The notes under the pieces are model-generated. The model was not told where the DNA came from, searched no databases, and saw only the letters and a list, made by a program, of their open reading frames with translations. A stretch of DNA of 64,000 nucleotides from contig OX419335.1 of the NCBI GenBank assembly GCA_948470475.1, forward strand, positions 31,220,780 to 31,284,779. Reading direction: 5' to 3'. The translations under genes were made by a program, and so were the position numbers. Origin of the DNA: Galaxea fascicularis. Its lineage: Eukaryota > Cnidaria > Anthozoa > Scleractinia > Euphylliidae. Shown here one piece after another: positions 53,606 to 64,000 of this stretch (within the stretch, counting starts at the first letter, position 1; each line of letters opens with the position of its first letter).

Positions 53606-54114
53606 AGGACCTGCATATGTTCCGTGAGTCTCAGTCCCATTTGCGAATTAGAAGTCTTTATATATTTTATCAAGTTTCAGGCACCGAGTTCGTGATTGTT
53701 TGTACTTTACATCAAACTTAGATGCACTGGTTGTCAAATGGAATTGACCGAAAGACGTCATAACGACCAATTTTGTGTCTTGCTATGCGTTGTGTCTTTC
53801 CCCGGGTGTCTTTCATTCCATAGTAGGACAAGTGGAGAGGAAATGGCAAACTTTACATTTTTAAATTTAATTCCCTACTTGCAATCGTTTTCACTCGTAG
53901 TTTGCATTTAACTGATTGAACTGAATCGACCCAAACCTGCAATCAAACTCAGAGAAAAATGTCTTTGTGTTCGATCGTGTTTTATGAACCAGCTCGGTCG
54001 AGATTGCGTGAAGTCTTGTTACTAATTAAGTACCATTCCCTTCCCCGGAAGTGAATCTAACCGTCGGTCCCGGGGAAAGGTGGTATAGAGGTGGGCAACG
54101 TTAATATAACTCAA

Positions 54115-54345
54115 ATGAAGAATGACCCCAAATTTTAGTATGCAATTGCAGAAAGAAGCCTGAGAAAAATTTAGGACTTCAACGTACGGGGTTTGAACCC
54201 GTGACCCCGCGATACCGGTGCGATGCTCTAACCAACTAAGCCATGAGGCCACTGATGTTGGGAGCTGGTCAATTGTGGGTTCATATGTTACCTTGAGAGA
54301 GATGAGTGAGAATGATGTATATGAAATAAATCATATGTTCTCACT
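54115..54345 (-). repeat. tRNA-Thr-like SINE, with flanking short palindrome
   Basis: Minus strand: GGCCTCATGGCTTAGTTGGTTAGAGC, B box GGGTTCAAACCCC at 54188-54250, then the CCTAAATTTTTCTCAGGCTTCTTTCTGCAATTGC body. Same family as 28.3 and 51.7 kb. TGAGAACATATG words nearby form a small palindrome. Confidence 0.7.
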
Positions 54346-54982
54346 CATCTCACAGAAACAGGAAGATCGAAGGAGACTCTGCTCACACGGTACCCTGTAC
54401 GGTGGTCAATTTGCATTATCAACTCCGCTGATAAAACCAGATTTTGTACCATAGCGACGCAGCACCACAGTTTCTTTACAAATTAACCTCTTTCTTCAAA
54501 CCAACAGTTTACTTGCAGTGCAAAGCAGTTCGAAGAAGAGCGGTTAATGGTTCTCTCCCTAGTGCGATATTCTCTTTGGACTAGGCAATTGATTTTGAGC
54601 CGATATTAACCGTCCTGGTTGTGGGAATTGTTTGTCATTTTCCGTGTTCAAAAAATTAGAGGGTATATCGGGGAGGAGTGGCAGCAGTACGATTTGACCG
54701 TGCATTACCGTAGCCGGGTCGGTTGTAGTATAGCACACCAGGGCAAAACGTGGCCTGGATACGTCAATGGTAGAGTTACAAGTTATCTTACGTGTTAAGT
54801 TTGGTAACCGGTATACCCGGAATAATATATACTAACTTGACGTTTTCTTCCCAGGTAAATTCAAACTGGCTCTATACATCACTACATCGTCCACAGAACA
54901 TCGTCGCGAAGAGAAGACAGAACTACTCGTCGACCTGCTTATTTTATCTACAGCACTTTACATCATTAGCTTTAGGCATTTG

Positions 54983-57900
54983 ATGGCGAAAATGGCCGAC
55001 TCTCAACCCTCGATTAGTGACCTTATAGATGTTCCGCCCAAATACAAGTGCAAGCACTGCGATTCTGTGCTGCGTGATCCTATGCAAACGCCATGCGCAC
55101 ATTTTTATTGCAGAGCCTGTTTGGACCATCTGAAAAGGTAACTTCCCTGTAAATCAGAATAAAATAAAGTACAAATACCGTTGTCGGTTTTTGACACAGG
55201 TAAATTCGCTAATAAAATGACTGTGCGTGGCACGTCAGATACCTTAGAATTACTACATAATAGCAGCACAGTTTTGAGAGACTCTAACTCTCCGGCACCA
55301 TATTAACATCGATCAAAACCAAGACTGTACCCCATATGCATCTACTAAATAGGGAGAGTGGGTGGGGAGCCTCTCTTTGGGCTGTACGTGTTTGCTTAAA
55401 CACCTCTGAGGCACAGGAGGTGTAGCCTCTTTTGTCTCGTCACGAAATCTTTCCTCCACCGTGACTCCGCTGGAGTCAGTGCATTTATCACTCTCTGATA
55501 GTGGAGACGATCGATGGAACGAGAACCCTCTGATTGGTCAATGTTGAGACTTATTGACGGGAAACATCAACACCCGCAATGATGTTTTTATGTCCCTCGA
55601 TCAGAATAATGGCGAGTATGGCTCGCCCGCGTGACTTCGAAGATTCCAAATTGCGTGCTATTTTAGCGGATTGTCTCGGAGATTTTCCAGAGGTCAAAGC
55701 ACTCAGGGAAGAGTAAGAAACCTGTATTATAAACTTGACTCGTGGGAAGGATGTTTTTGCGATCCTGCCGACCGGGTTTGGTAAGAGCTTGATTTTTTAG
55801 CTCTTTCCGCGTCTCACGAAAGCTGCTCAAAAATCAATGACTACGATAGTGGTCATCTCTCCTTCGGTTTCGGTTATGCGGGATCAAGTTGAGCAACTGA
55901 AACGGCTGGGATTCTCAGCCGCAGCATCGGCGAGGAAGTAGAAGAAGATAGCAAGAACGTGCGACTAGGAAACTGCAAATTGTCTTCCGTAGTCCAGAGA
56001 GATGGCTCTCGAAAGAATGGAGAAGAAACGGCAAACTTGGACGCCAGACGGTTACGATGCGATAGCTGTGGACGAAGTGAGCTCTGTGAGGTAAAATGGG
56101 GTTGGAAGTCTTGCACGACTCCTGTTCGCGTGTCTGCCGCTTCTATCTCGGTTCTATTGACCGATTTCGATTCTTGTTTGTTTTAAGTGGGGCAACACGG
56201 TGGTTTAGAGGATAACATATGATGATAGTGATTGAAACATGCATTTGCTTAAATGTCGCATGCTATGTATTTTGATACCCAAGGTCATTTCTGGGTGTAA
56301 ATTCTGCGTTTATCGCCTATTTGCTTTGACCCTTGTTTCTGTTCAGCGACTGTGGTCCTTTATGTGCCATCTGAAGCATTTTGTCCAGCTTTGGTTTGGC
56401 TCGTTTAGCTTCGTTTTAGTACGTTCGGTAACAGTACAGCCTCTCTCTTGTCATCTTTGAAAGGATAGGAATTTAAGCCGCGTAATAATCTTTATCTTGC
56501 AGTGTTTGTACATTACCGGGCCCGGCTATTTGTTTTTGTAGCAAGATGTTGTGGTTCTTTTACGACTGTTCGTCTCTTTATCCTTTCTTTAGTATCGTAG
56601 CTTCTTAGCGAGCTTTGCAACACTTGAAATTGAGCGCTAAAATCCGATTTAATTACGGCTGTCTTTGTCATCGTTTTCGCTCCGCTCTGTTATTGCGGTT
56701 TATGTTGCGGGAGCTAAGTATTTTCCTCCTGACGTTTATGCCAGATTTTTGGCTGTGTTTGGGTACGCCATTAAATGATAGGTTGCCTGAATTCGCGTAA
56801 TGGTTCTGGCACAGGTTGGACAACTAACTTGGGATAGCGCTTCGGGCCTTGCAAGCTTGTGGCCAAGCGAAGCAATAACATCGGCCAACACTAAGGAATC
56901 GGCCCCCGAAAAAACAAGCAATTCCTTCTTTTTGCTCATAGCAAACAATGAAACACGAGGAATCTTTGTTCCAGCTATACTTTTCCTGCAAAATCTGCAG
57001 CACTTTAAAAGGGTGGACTTCGATATCAGACGAAGAAGAAGGCGTGCGGGAAGACATGCCGTGAAGCCTCACATGTTCCTTTGCGAGTACGCGGATAACT
57101 CGCGCGAAGCAATCCGAGAACGATTTCAGTTAATTGACAAATTGACATTTTGACAGTCAAATCCATGGTGGGCGGAAAAGGGTCGTTAAAATAAATCCCA
57201 CAGGCTCTCCTTCTCTCCTTTCCCTTCCTCAGTCCCCGCTCGATTTCTTTGCTCGCTCGTCAATCGCTCGCCTCCACGATCTGAGAGCCTGGAAAAGGCT
57301 AGTGCATTGAGGATGACAACGATCTTTCAATTCTACTTAGATTAGTTGAATCAGGTTTTACTGGTGATTGTGCAAATCCTGGTTTGACGATCAGTTTTGT
57401 TCCGGCGCCCCCGCTAAATACCTTTTAAAAGGGTAACAGCAATTGCATGTCAGGATGCGTCACTCAAACTTGGCTCGGGCTTCAAGAATTTGAAATCTTC
57501 TCGGTTAAAGATGAGATAAATCATGAAATTCCTTCGGTTGTAGCGCACTTAAGTCTCCTTTTGGTGTACTTGTTTGTTTGTTTGTTTTTCATGTCTGATC
57601 CGTTTGCTATTAACGTTTTAGCGGTGACGACAAGGTGTACACGTGCAAAGTTGATGGTGAACAGTTCAAGCGCTCAAAGGTATGATATCGGAAGCCCTCG
57701 CGAGCTAGCACTTACCTTATTACTTGTTCCCCCTCTAGCTTGAATAACCCCCAGATAGAAAACAGTGAGAGTTATAGTAGTACTGTGTGGGACGCTTTCC
57801 CTATGGTACGATTACCTCAGCGCAAAACACCCGCAGACGTTTCTTGCGCTCTTGCGCTCTTGAGTTTGGCTCACTTTCCTATCCCTGAGGTAAATAAGAG

Positions 57901-60900
57901 GCGTTCTTCAACTTCTGCAAACGTTTACTGACCAGTGAAACGAACGATGGAAATTACATTTTTAATTAATCCTTAATTGATTACCGACTTTCGCAGGTTT
58001 TTGCCGATGGATGTGTGAGAAATGAAATCAATGATTTAACAGTTCGTTGCCTGTACAAGGAAAGCGGTTGTGACTGGGAAGGAAAGATTACCAGCTTGCA
58101 GGTTAGTGTCAGTTATCCAATCCATTGACCAGCTGAAGCTAAAAGGCCGAATGTTAATCGATGAAAAAGATACAACACATTAAGATGTCTTAAAAACAGG
58201 AGAATGGCAAAACTAGACTGTCTTCTGTCAGTTTTAACTGAACCCATTACTACACCTGTGTAATGTCAGCAACGTCATCATTACCTTTCTGCAAGGTAAC
58301 CAAAACTGCGTGTCCTTTGCAACATTGCGCACTGGCCTTAAGAGTTGCTCCATTGTTTGTGGCACTGCTCCGTAATCACAAACAACTTGCTGGATATAAT
58401 CTAGTTAGCGAGACCTTGGCATGGTCAAAATCTGTTAGGGCATTTCCAGTACTGTGCATAACTTGAGTCTGCCCCACTGGGAAGTGCTTCTTCTGCAGCC
58501 ACCTCCATTCTATCCTGATAGTTATTGATAGTTTTTCTTCCCACTTGGTTATTCGGGTCTCACTTGTTGTACTCTAACCTTAAAGGAGTTCCGTAACACA
58601 TTTCAGGAGCTTCGTCGCTATTTAAGACAGCTCCGTATAACTGGGGATTTCTATCGTCTGTTGTCTGCCGCAAACTGCCGACCGGTTGGCTCAGTTGGTA
58701 GAGCTCCGGACTGCCGTGCGGGAGGTCGTGGGTTCAAACCCCGGCCGGACCAACACTTAGACTTTCTAGTCTTCTCGGATAAGGACGATAAAACCGGAGG
58801 TCCCGTCTCACAACTCTCCACAATTAATTCCGTGGGACGTTAAAGAACCACTAGGGACGTAAGGAACCCTGGCTGTGACCACCCCTAGTGCTGACCTTGG
58901 GGCATCTATGACTTCTCTTTTAAAGTGGACGCTGAATCAGTGGCTACACCAAGACACACTGGGTAGTCGTAATGTTCATGAATGGGTTCAGACCAGGTCA
59001 CCTGTAAAAATAACTTAGCTCTTACTTGTTGACATTATCCATATAAAGGGTATGAATGATGAGCTCTAAGGTATCCTAGCCCAGAAACTTCGCAAAATTG
59101 TATCCTTCCTTTAAAAAACGCAAAAAGTCTAAAAAAATACATTTTATAACTATAACATAATTCAGTGTTCTAAACTTATAACGTTCCCAACAAAAATAGC
59201 GGTGTATGCTTCGCAAATTTAAAGTTACATTTTCAACAAACGCCTTTTAAAATGTTTTCTTTACCTTCACAACCGATTATCGTGAAATTCCAAAGAGCGC
59301 TTAAGCTTGTAACTTATCAACGCGCATCATTTTTGATGGGGCTACTTGATGGAAGTTGTTGTCCTTTCAGTTTTCAATCATTGAGATTTGAGAGGAAATA
59401 AATATAACGCCCCCCCCCCCCCGCGCCCCCCACTTCTTCCCCCGGGGAAGGGTTCGATTGATATTTCAGATAATGTACATGAGACAAATGGCAAATACGT
59501 TGACGCAGTTAATCACCAGCATCACAAAGTGGGATCAGTTTCAGGATTCCGGCTGATTGCCGAAGGCATGTTCGATGAAAATTAAAATTAAAAAAATGAG
59601 TTTTATGTATAAAGCAGCTTTTGGATCAAGTCTAAATGTCTTGTTTTGTTTTCAGGAACACGTGACAGGTTGTGACTTTGCTGAGATACGGTGCGTCTTT
59701 GACAAGTGCCCGGCAAAAGTGCTGAAGTCTAAACTGGCAGAACATCTGGAGAAGGAATGCAGCCAACGGAGAGCTGAGTGCAACTTCTGCAACGAAGAAA
59801 TGCCTTTTGCTGATCTGGAGGTACATGCAAAGACACTGATGCTGTTTTATTTAACATTTGTTTTGTTCATAGGTGCTCTTACGGTGTGACCCGATTGTTC
59901 CGGCGCGAGGGCGACCGAAACAAAACTTCGTCAGCACTGTATTTAACATTTTATTCTTTAGTTGTAAATATCTAGAACAAAATATACAAGTGAATACAAG
60001 TGAGAACAAACGTAAGGAGAGCGTACAAAATAGGAAAAAAGACGCGAAAGGAAAATGAAAGGCAACGAAAAGGCTTACCAATGCTGACAGGACGGGAAAC
60101 AACGTGAATGAATTCGGAAAGCTACGAGAACTAATATAACTGACGAAATTAACATAAAGTGAGAAATGACAAAGCGTGCGGAATGTGAACACCAACAAAG
60201 TGACAATATGCATGTAAAGTGCAATTAACAATCAAATTAAAATCAAAAAACCGAAAAAACCGAAACACCGATAAAAAGCGTTTATGTTGGGGGAGGGGCC
60301 GATCTGTAGTTTTTGTCCCAATTTGAACACAGCTATCTTAACAGAATTGTAGAATATGAAATTCTTTATGGAATTGTTAGAGTAAGATTAGATTACAAAC
60401 CTGGCAGCTAGGTGTAAAAGAAAATTTCATGTTGTCATAAATGCGGTGAGGAAAGGAGGCTAAGTTTGTCTTATTTTAACTATTTTATAGTTGTATAGCT
60501 TAGTAATACTTAGCTTACATTTATATTTATATTCATATTTATATTTATCTCATCTTTAGTTTAGCTTATTGGTAATCTGTCTTAGTATGGAGTGTAACTT
60601 TCTCTTTTACAGATTATTCCTATGGCGTTTTATTTGTATTTTATATGTATATTTGCTTTATTTGTAACGTGCCATTAAATTGTAAAAATCAGTGGTCATG
60701 AGATGCTCCTCAGATTCATACAGTTTGGTAGTTGTAACTTGACAGTTAAATTGATTTGTTTTATCTGAAATTCACTGACTTAGGGGTATCATGAAATTAA
60801 CTTGGTTCAGGATTTACTGGGTTTGCTAGAAGTTTTTTTTTGACTGCTCACGCACTGACGGGTATGCGTTTGGTTCCTCTGAACTAATGCTTGCTTAATT

Positions 60901-63350
60901 GGTTATATCCAGTGGGTACTAATTTGAGATGAACCCTTTTCAAATTCCACAGGACCATGCTAAAAAAGACTGTCAGTCTTTTCCTATTGATTGCACCCTG
61001 TGCGATAAGAAAGGTATTCCACGGGGGAAGCTACGGGAGCATCACGATTCTACAATTGGAGATTGTGAGGGGTCTAAGGCAGTTTGCCCTTTTCGTTCAA
61101 TGGGCTGCAGAGCCAAAGAGGTAATGATACAGTCAATATAACCTTATAGTTTACTTTTGCAGGAGGAATGAGTAGCAAAACCAAACAGTGTTTATATTAT
61201 TATATAAATTACAGGGTGACGTGAAATACATCATTAGCATTTGTTCACATCAGGTTCATTCGGTTATGCTCTGTCAGGTGTATGTACTGTTGCCTCTGCG
61301 TTTGCTTCGATCACCTCTTTGTGCGGCAATTGCTTGGTGCAAACGAAAGGTATCCAGAGACACTGGGGGTCAGATTAATAAGTTTAATTTTCTTTTTCCG
61401 TTTCGGCCAAAACCCATTTTCATTCTTCAAATCGTTGAATAAAGCTACCAAGCTTTGTTCTGCGCTGCCATTAGGTCAGCATCTCTATTCCATCGATGTT
61501 CCAACGAGGAACTAACAGATTTACCGATACAAGCCTAACAAGACACACCAATTAAGTCAAACAGTACAGATGTATCCAAGAGCAGATAAGGGATAGCTAG
61601 CTAGGTCAAGTGATTACAAAGTACTACAATTTGTGTAGTTTAAACCTTGAAGGGGCCCTTGCTAAACGACAAGAAACGATAAACTGCCTACATTACTTCC
61701 GCTGATAATACAACCGTAGTTTCTCGTGCAATCACTTAAACACCGGATCCCGATCATACACCGTATAAAGGCCGTTAGCGTTTGATTCAGGTCCCACCTT
61801 TTATTTGCGATCGAGCTTATAAGTAAAAATAACTTTTGAACAGCAGTGCTTTGTTGATTTTAATAAATGTTCACAGGAAATGTAGCGCAGTAAGTTAACT
61901 CATTGGGATGGATGCTATATATACAGCAAAATAACCATAACCATAGGTGCTTGACGCTCGTGTTGTATTACTGACGCACTTTCTTTCTTGTATAATACAC
62001 TGAATGTAGCGCATGATCACTGTCTACAATACACTGAATATAGTGATCACTGGTTCAAGATTTGTGTTTTAACAGAAAACACGATCATCAAGCTTATTCT
62101 TGAAAATGCAAATAAAGTGATGCTTGTTCGTGAGTAACTTTCATTGTTTTTCCGCTTGGCGCCAGATTTTGTTGAATGTAAACTTTTTTATTGAAAAGGA
62201 AAACAATGCGAAATACCAAATCCGTGAAGGAAAGATGTAGAGTTTATTTGACTTGAATTGCGACCGAAGATGATTACTTGATACATTTCAGGAGATGAGA
62301 CGCAGTGAGAGACGACGTCACGAACAAACGTTAGTGTCATACCACCTCAATCTTCTGGTTCACTTTCTCTTTTCTCTAAGAGATCAAGTAGGATGGTACG
62401 TCGACGAGCTAATCCCTCTTAGGGAGGGAATTACTGGCATAGAGCTACTGAAATCTACCGTCTCTCAACTGGTGTCGCAAGTTACTGCGGTTGTAAGAGA
62501 AAATGGAAGCATGAAAGAAGAAATTGATCAGCTTTCATTGCAACTGGTGCGAGTCGAGGAGAACTTGGTGGAACCGAGTGCTGTCGGAGCTGGGCAACGC
62601 CACTCTTTACAAGCGCAGTATCAAGAAATAACTGCAAATTTGGCTGATTTCAGGCAACAATTGAGCAACATGGAAGCAAAATATGCAAACCATGAACTTT
62701 TACTCTGTGAAGCAAACCGCACTATTGAAGCACAAAACAACGAGATCGTCTGGTTGAAGCGGCAGGAAGAAAGGGGAAGGGAAACGTCGAGGAGGTTAGA
62801 GGCAAAAATTACTTCCTTGGAAGAACGTTTGCAAAGACGTGACACTCCGGAAGCTGGCAATCTAAGTCCCGCTAGAGATCAAGAACCCATCAGCTTTGAC
62901 GGCGTTTTGATTTGGAAGATTTCAAATGTCTCTGCGAAAATATACGACTCTTTTCACGAGCCAGAGAAGTCTTTCTACAGCCCTCCCTTTAGCACAAGTC
63001 GTAACGGATATAAAATGTGCGCGCGTATTTACTTAAATGGTGACGGAATGGGGAAAGGAACGCATATCTCGCTGTTCTTTGTGATCATGCGTGGTGAGTA
63101 TGATGCGTTACTCCGGTGGCCATTCAGACAGAAGGTCACATTCATGTTGTTGGATCAGGACAATGTGGAACACGTGATCGATGCCTTCAGGCCTGACCCA
63201 AGCAGCTCATCCTTTCAGAGACCGAGAAGAGAGACGAACATCGCCAGTGGATGCCCTTTGTTTTTCCCGTTGGCAGATTTGAACAAACATGCCTATATCA
63301 AGGACGACGCCTTGTTCATAAAGGTTATAGTGGAGTGTACAGACTTGTAG
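54983..63350 (+). CDS. TNF receptor-associated factor, TRAF2/3-like (TRAF gene 2), 569 residues
   Basis: Six coding exons: 54983-55137, 57622-57679, 57997-58101, 59656-59820, 60953-61120, 62292-63350; all GT/AG and in phase, 569 codons. An acceptor CTTCCCAG at 54854 may begin the start exon, with 5' UTR before the ATG. The RING (about 24-63) reads CKHC ... CAHFYCRAC ... CKVD, so its last ligand is Asp, as in some TRAFs. Zf-TRAF modules follow (GCDWEGKITSLQ, CSQRRAECNFC, CPFRSMGC). The last exon gives a coiled coil and a MATH domain (VLIWKISNV, GYKMCARIYLNGDG, ASGCPLFFP). Exon sizes 105 and 165 equal those of TRAF gene 1; its 78- and 81-base exons correspond to one 168-base exon here. Role: cytosolic adaptor of TNF-receptor signalling towards NF-kB, from family knowledge. 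Confidence 0.93.
55609..56100 (+). pseudogene. RecQ-like helicase remnant inside TRAF intron
   Basis: Starts MASMARPRDFEDSKLRAILA and continues through stops and a frameshift with GKDVFAILPTGFGKS (Walker A, motif I), TTIVVISPSVSVMRDQVEQL (motif Ia) and AIAVDEVSS (motif II, where the family has DEAH). These are the first motifs of RecQ-type ATP-dependent DNA helicases. The end is missing. The copy lies in the first coding intron of TRAF gene 2, is dead, and probably arrived as part of a mobile or dispersed element. Confidence 0.7.
56110..57600. other. TRAF intron sequence, repeat-like
   Basis: GTAGCTTCTTAGCGAGCTTTGCAACACTT at 56595 repeats the flank of the integrase remnant at 45.9 kb. Open frames at 56736-57153 on both strands overlap each other and show no known domain. 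Confidence 0.35.
58682..58755 (+). repeat. tRNA-derived SINE head (same family as 16.7 kb)
   Basis: CCGGTTGGCTCAGTTGGTAGAGC A box and GTGGGTTCAAACCCC B box, followed by GGCCGGACCAACACTTAGA. The anticodon arm does not pair, so it is not a tRNA gene. Confidence 0.75.
58760..59650. other. TRAF intron, SINE body and homopolymer tract
   Basis: The SINE tail runs to about 58960 (GGACGTTAAAGAACCACTAGGG). A poly-C tract lies at 59410-59430. Nothing else is recognised. Confidence 0.4.
59825..60950. other. TRAF intron, no gene recognised
   Basis: AT-rich with short TATTTATATT repeats near 60520-60550. The minus-strand 126-codon frame here is hydrophobic low complexity without context. Confidence 0.35.
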
Positions 63351-63436
63351 AAGGTTAATTAGAAGTTTCATGCTTGAGCTATACAACAAACAACGAAATC
63401 CAACCGTTCATTATTCGATGGATGTTACTAAAAGCG

Positions 63437-63475
63437 GGAACGAGGAACGGGGAACCGGGAACCGGGAACGGGAGT
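63437..63475. repeat. short G/A-rich tandem (GGGAACC units)
   Basis: About five GGGAAC(C/G) units. Confidence 0.7.
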
Positions 63476-63689
63476 CTGGGGACGAGTTTTCAGCGGTAAT
63501 CCGAAGAAAAATCCAAAATGGAGTACGTGAACATCGAAACAGAGCAAAATAGACAACCAAACGGCAAGCTTTATTTCAAATTTTAGTTACTAAAATCAAA
63601 GACAAGCTATTTAAGGCTGTAGTTGTCATATCCAGTCCATTTAGACGAGTTGCCTCTTTTGTTTCTGTTTGAATAATATCAGCGCGTTA

Positions 63690-63785
63690 CCAGTCGATGA
63701 AATCGATGATCGATGACAATCGATTACAATCGATGGCAATCGATGTCAATTAATCGATTGATATTGGTTATCGATGAACAATCAA
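63690..63785. repeat. ATCGAT-rich short tandem array
   Basis: At least eight ATCGAT words in 95 bases, about 12 bases apart (CAATCGATGGCAATCGATG). Confidence 0.8.
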
Positions 63786-63892
63786 TAGTCTAAAGAAAAC
63801 TCCTCACACTCAAAGTGCTCATGATTACATATTCTCCTGATATCAAAGTTCAATTCCATGGAAGACTCGTAGGGTCTACAAAGATTATTTAA

Positions 63893-63898
63893 AATAAA
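63893..63898 (+). terminator. polyadenylation signal candidate of TRAF gene 2
   Basis: AATAAA about 540 bases after the stop, beyond the ATCGAT array. Confidence 0.3.
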
Positions 63899-64000
63899 GT
63901 AATGACTCTAGAAGTTAAATCCTATGAGAATAATTAAAGTTCCGTGAAACACAGTAAAGGCCCGTTTACACAGGGGATTTTTGTCGCGCAACACGATGCA

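Overview
The window is animal nuclear DNA: interrupted genes with GT/AG introns, MATH/RING TRAF genes, tRNA-derived SINEs, Penelope-like elements and many foldback (MITE-like) repeats. Gene content and repeat style suggest a cnidarian, most likely an anthozoan or stony coral; the species assignment is inference only. All gene models below were built by eye from reading frames, splice signals and phase matching. No search was run.

Left part (1-6 kb): the 3' end of an unidentified acidic, low-complexity protein gene whose frame is broken several times, then exon fragments resembling gamma-glutamylcyclotransferase, among repeats.

Middle part (6-24.7 kb): the most interesting region. Three small secreted-protein genes, one on the minus strand (6.3-9.1 kb) and two in tandem on the plus strand (13.2-16.0 and 17.0-24.6 kb), can be assembled exon by exon. 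They share one architecture. The two plus-strand genes each start with a 19-nt coding exon, followed by a phase-1 intron inside the signal peptide. All three then have exons separated by phase-0 introns, coding for helix A, an A-B loop, helices B and C, and a last exon with helix D. Total length is about 200-213 residues. This architecture and the helix A, A-B loop and helix D patterns resemble long-chain class I helical cytokines of the IL-6/CNTF/cardiotrophin type. I do not know of such cytokines being described in cnidarians. The two plus-strand genes also share a duplicated promoter plus first exon.

24.7-38 kb: mostly repeats (a non-LTR retrotransposon tail, a Penelope-like tail with a hammerhead ribozyme, tRNA-derived SINEs, a long degenerate satellite, a large foldback) and one two-exon minus-strand gene for a small single-pass membrane protein (31.0-32.5 kb).

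38.4-63.4 kb: two tandem plus-strand TRAF genes (563 and 569 residues) of the TRAF2/TRAF3 class with RING, zf-TRAF, coiled coil and MATH domains. Their introns and the gap between them hold Penelope-like elements with hammerhead ribozymes, a tandem ribozyme-bearing retrozyme-like unit, a RecQ-like helicase remnant, an integrase remnant, minisatellites and perfect palindromes. There is a 200-base assembly gap at 16301-16500.
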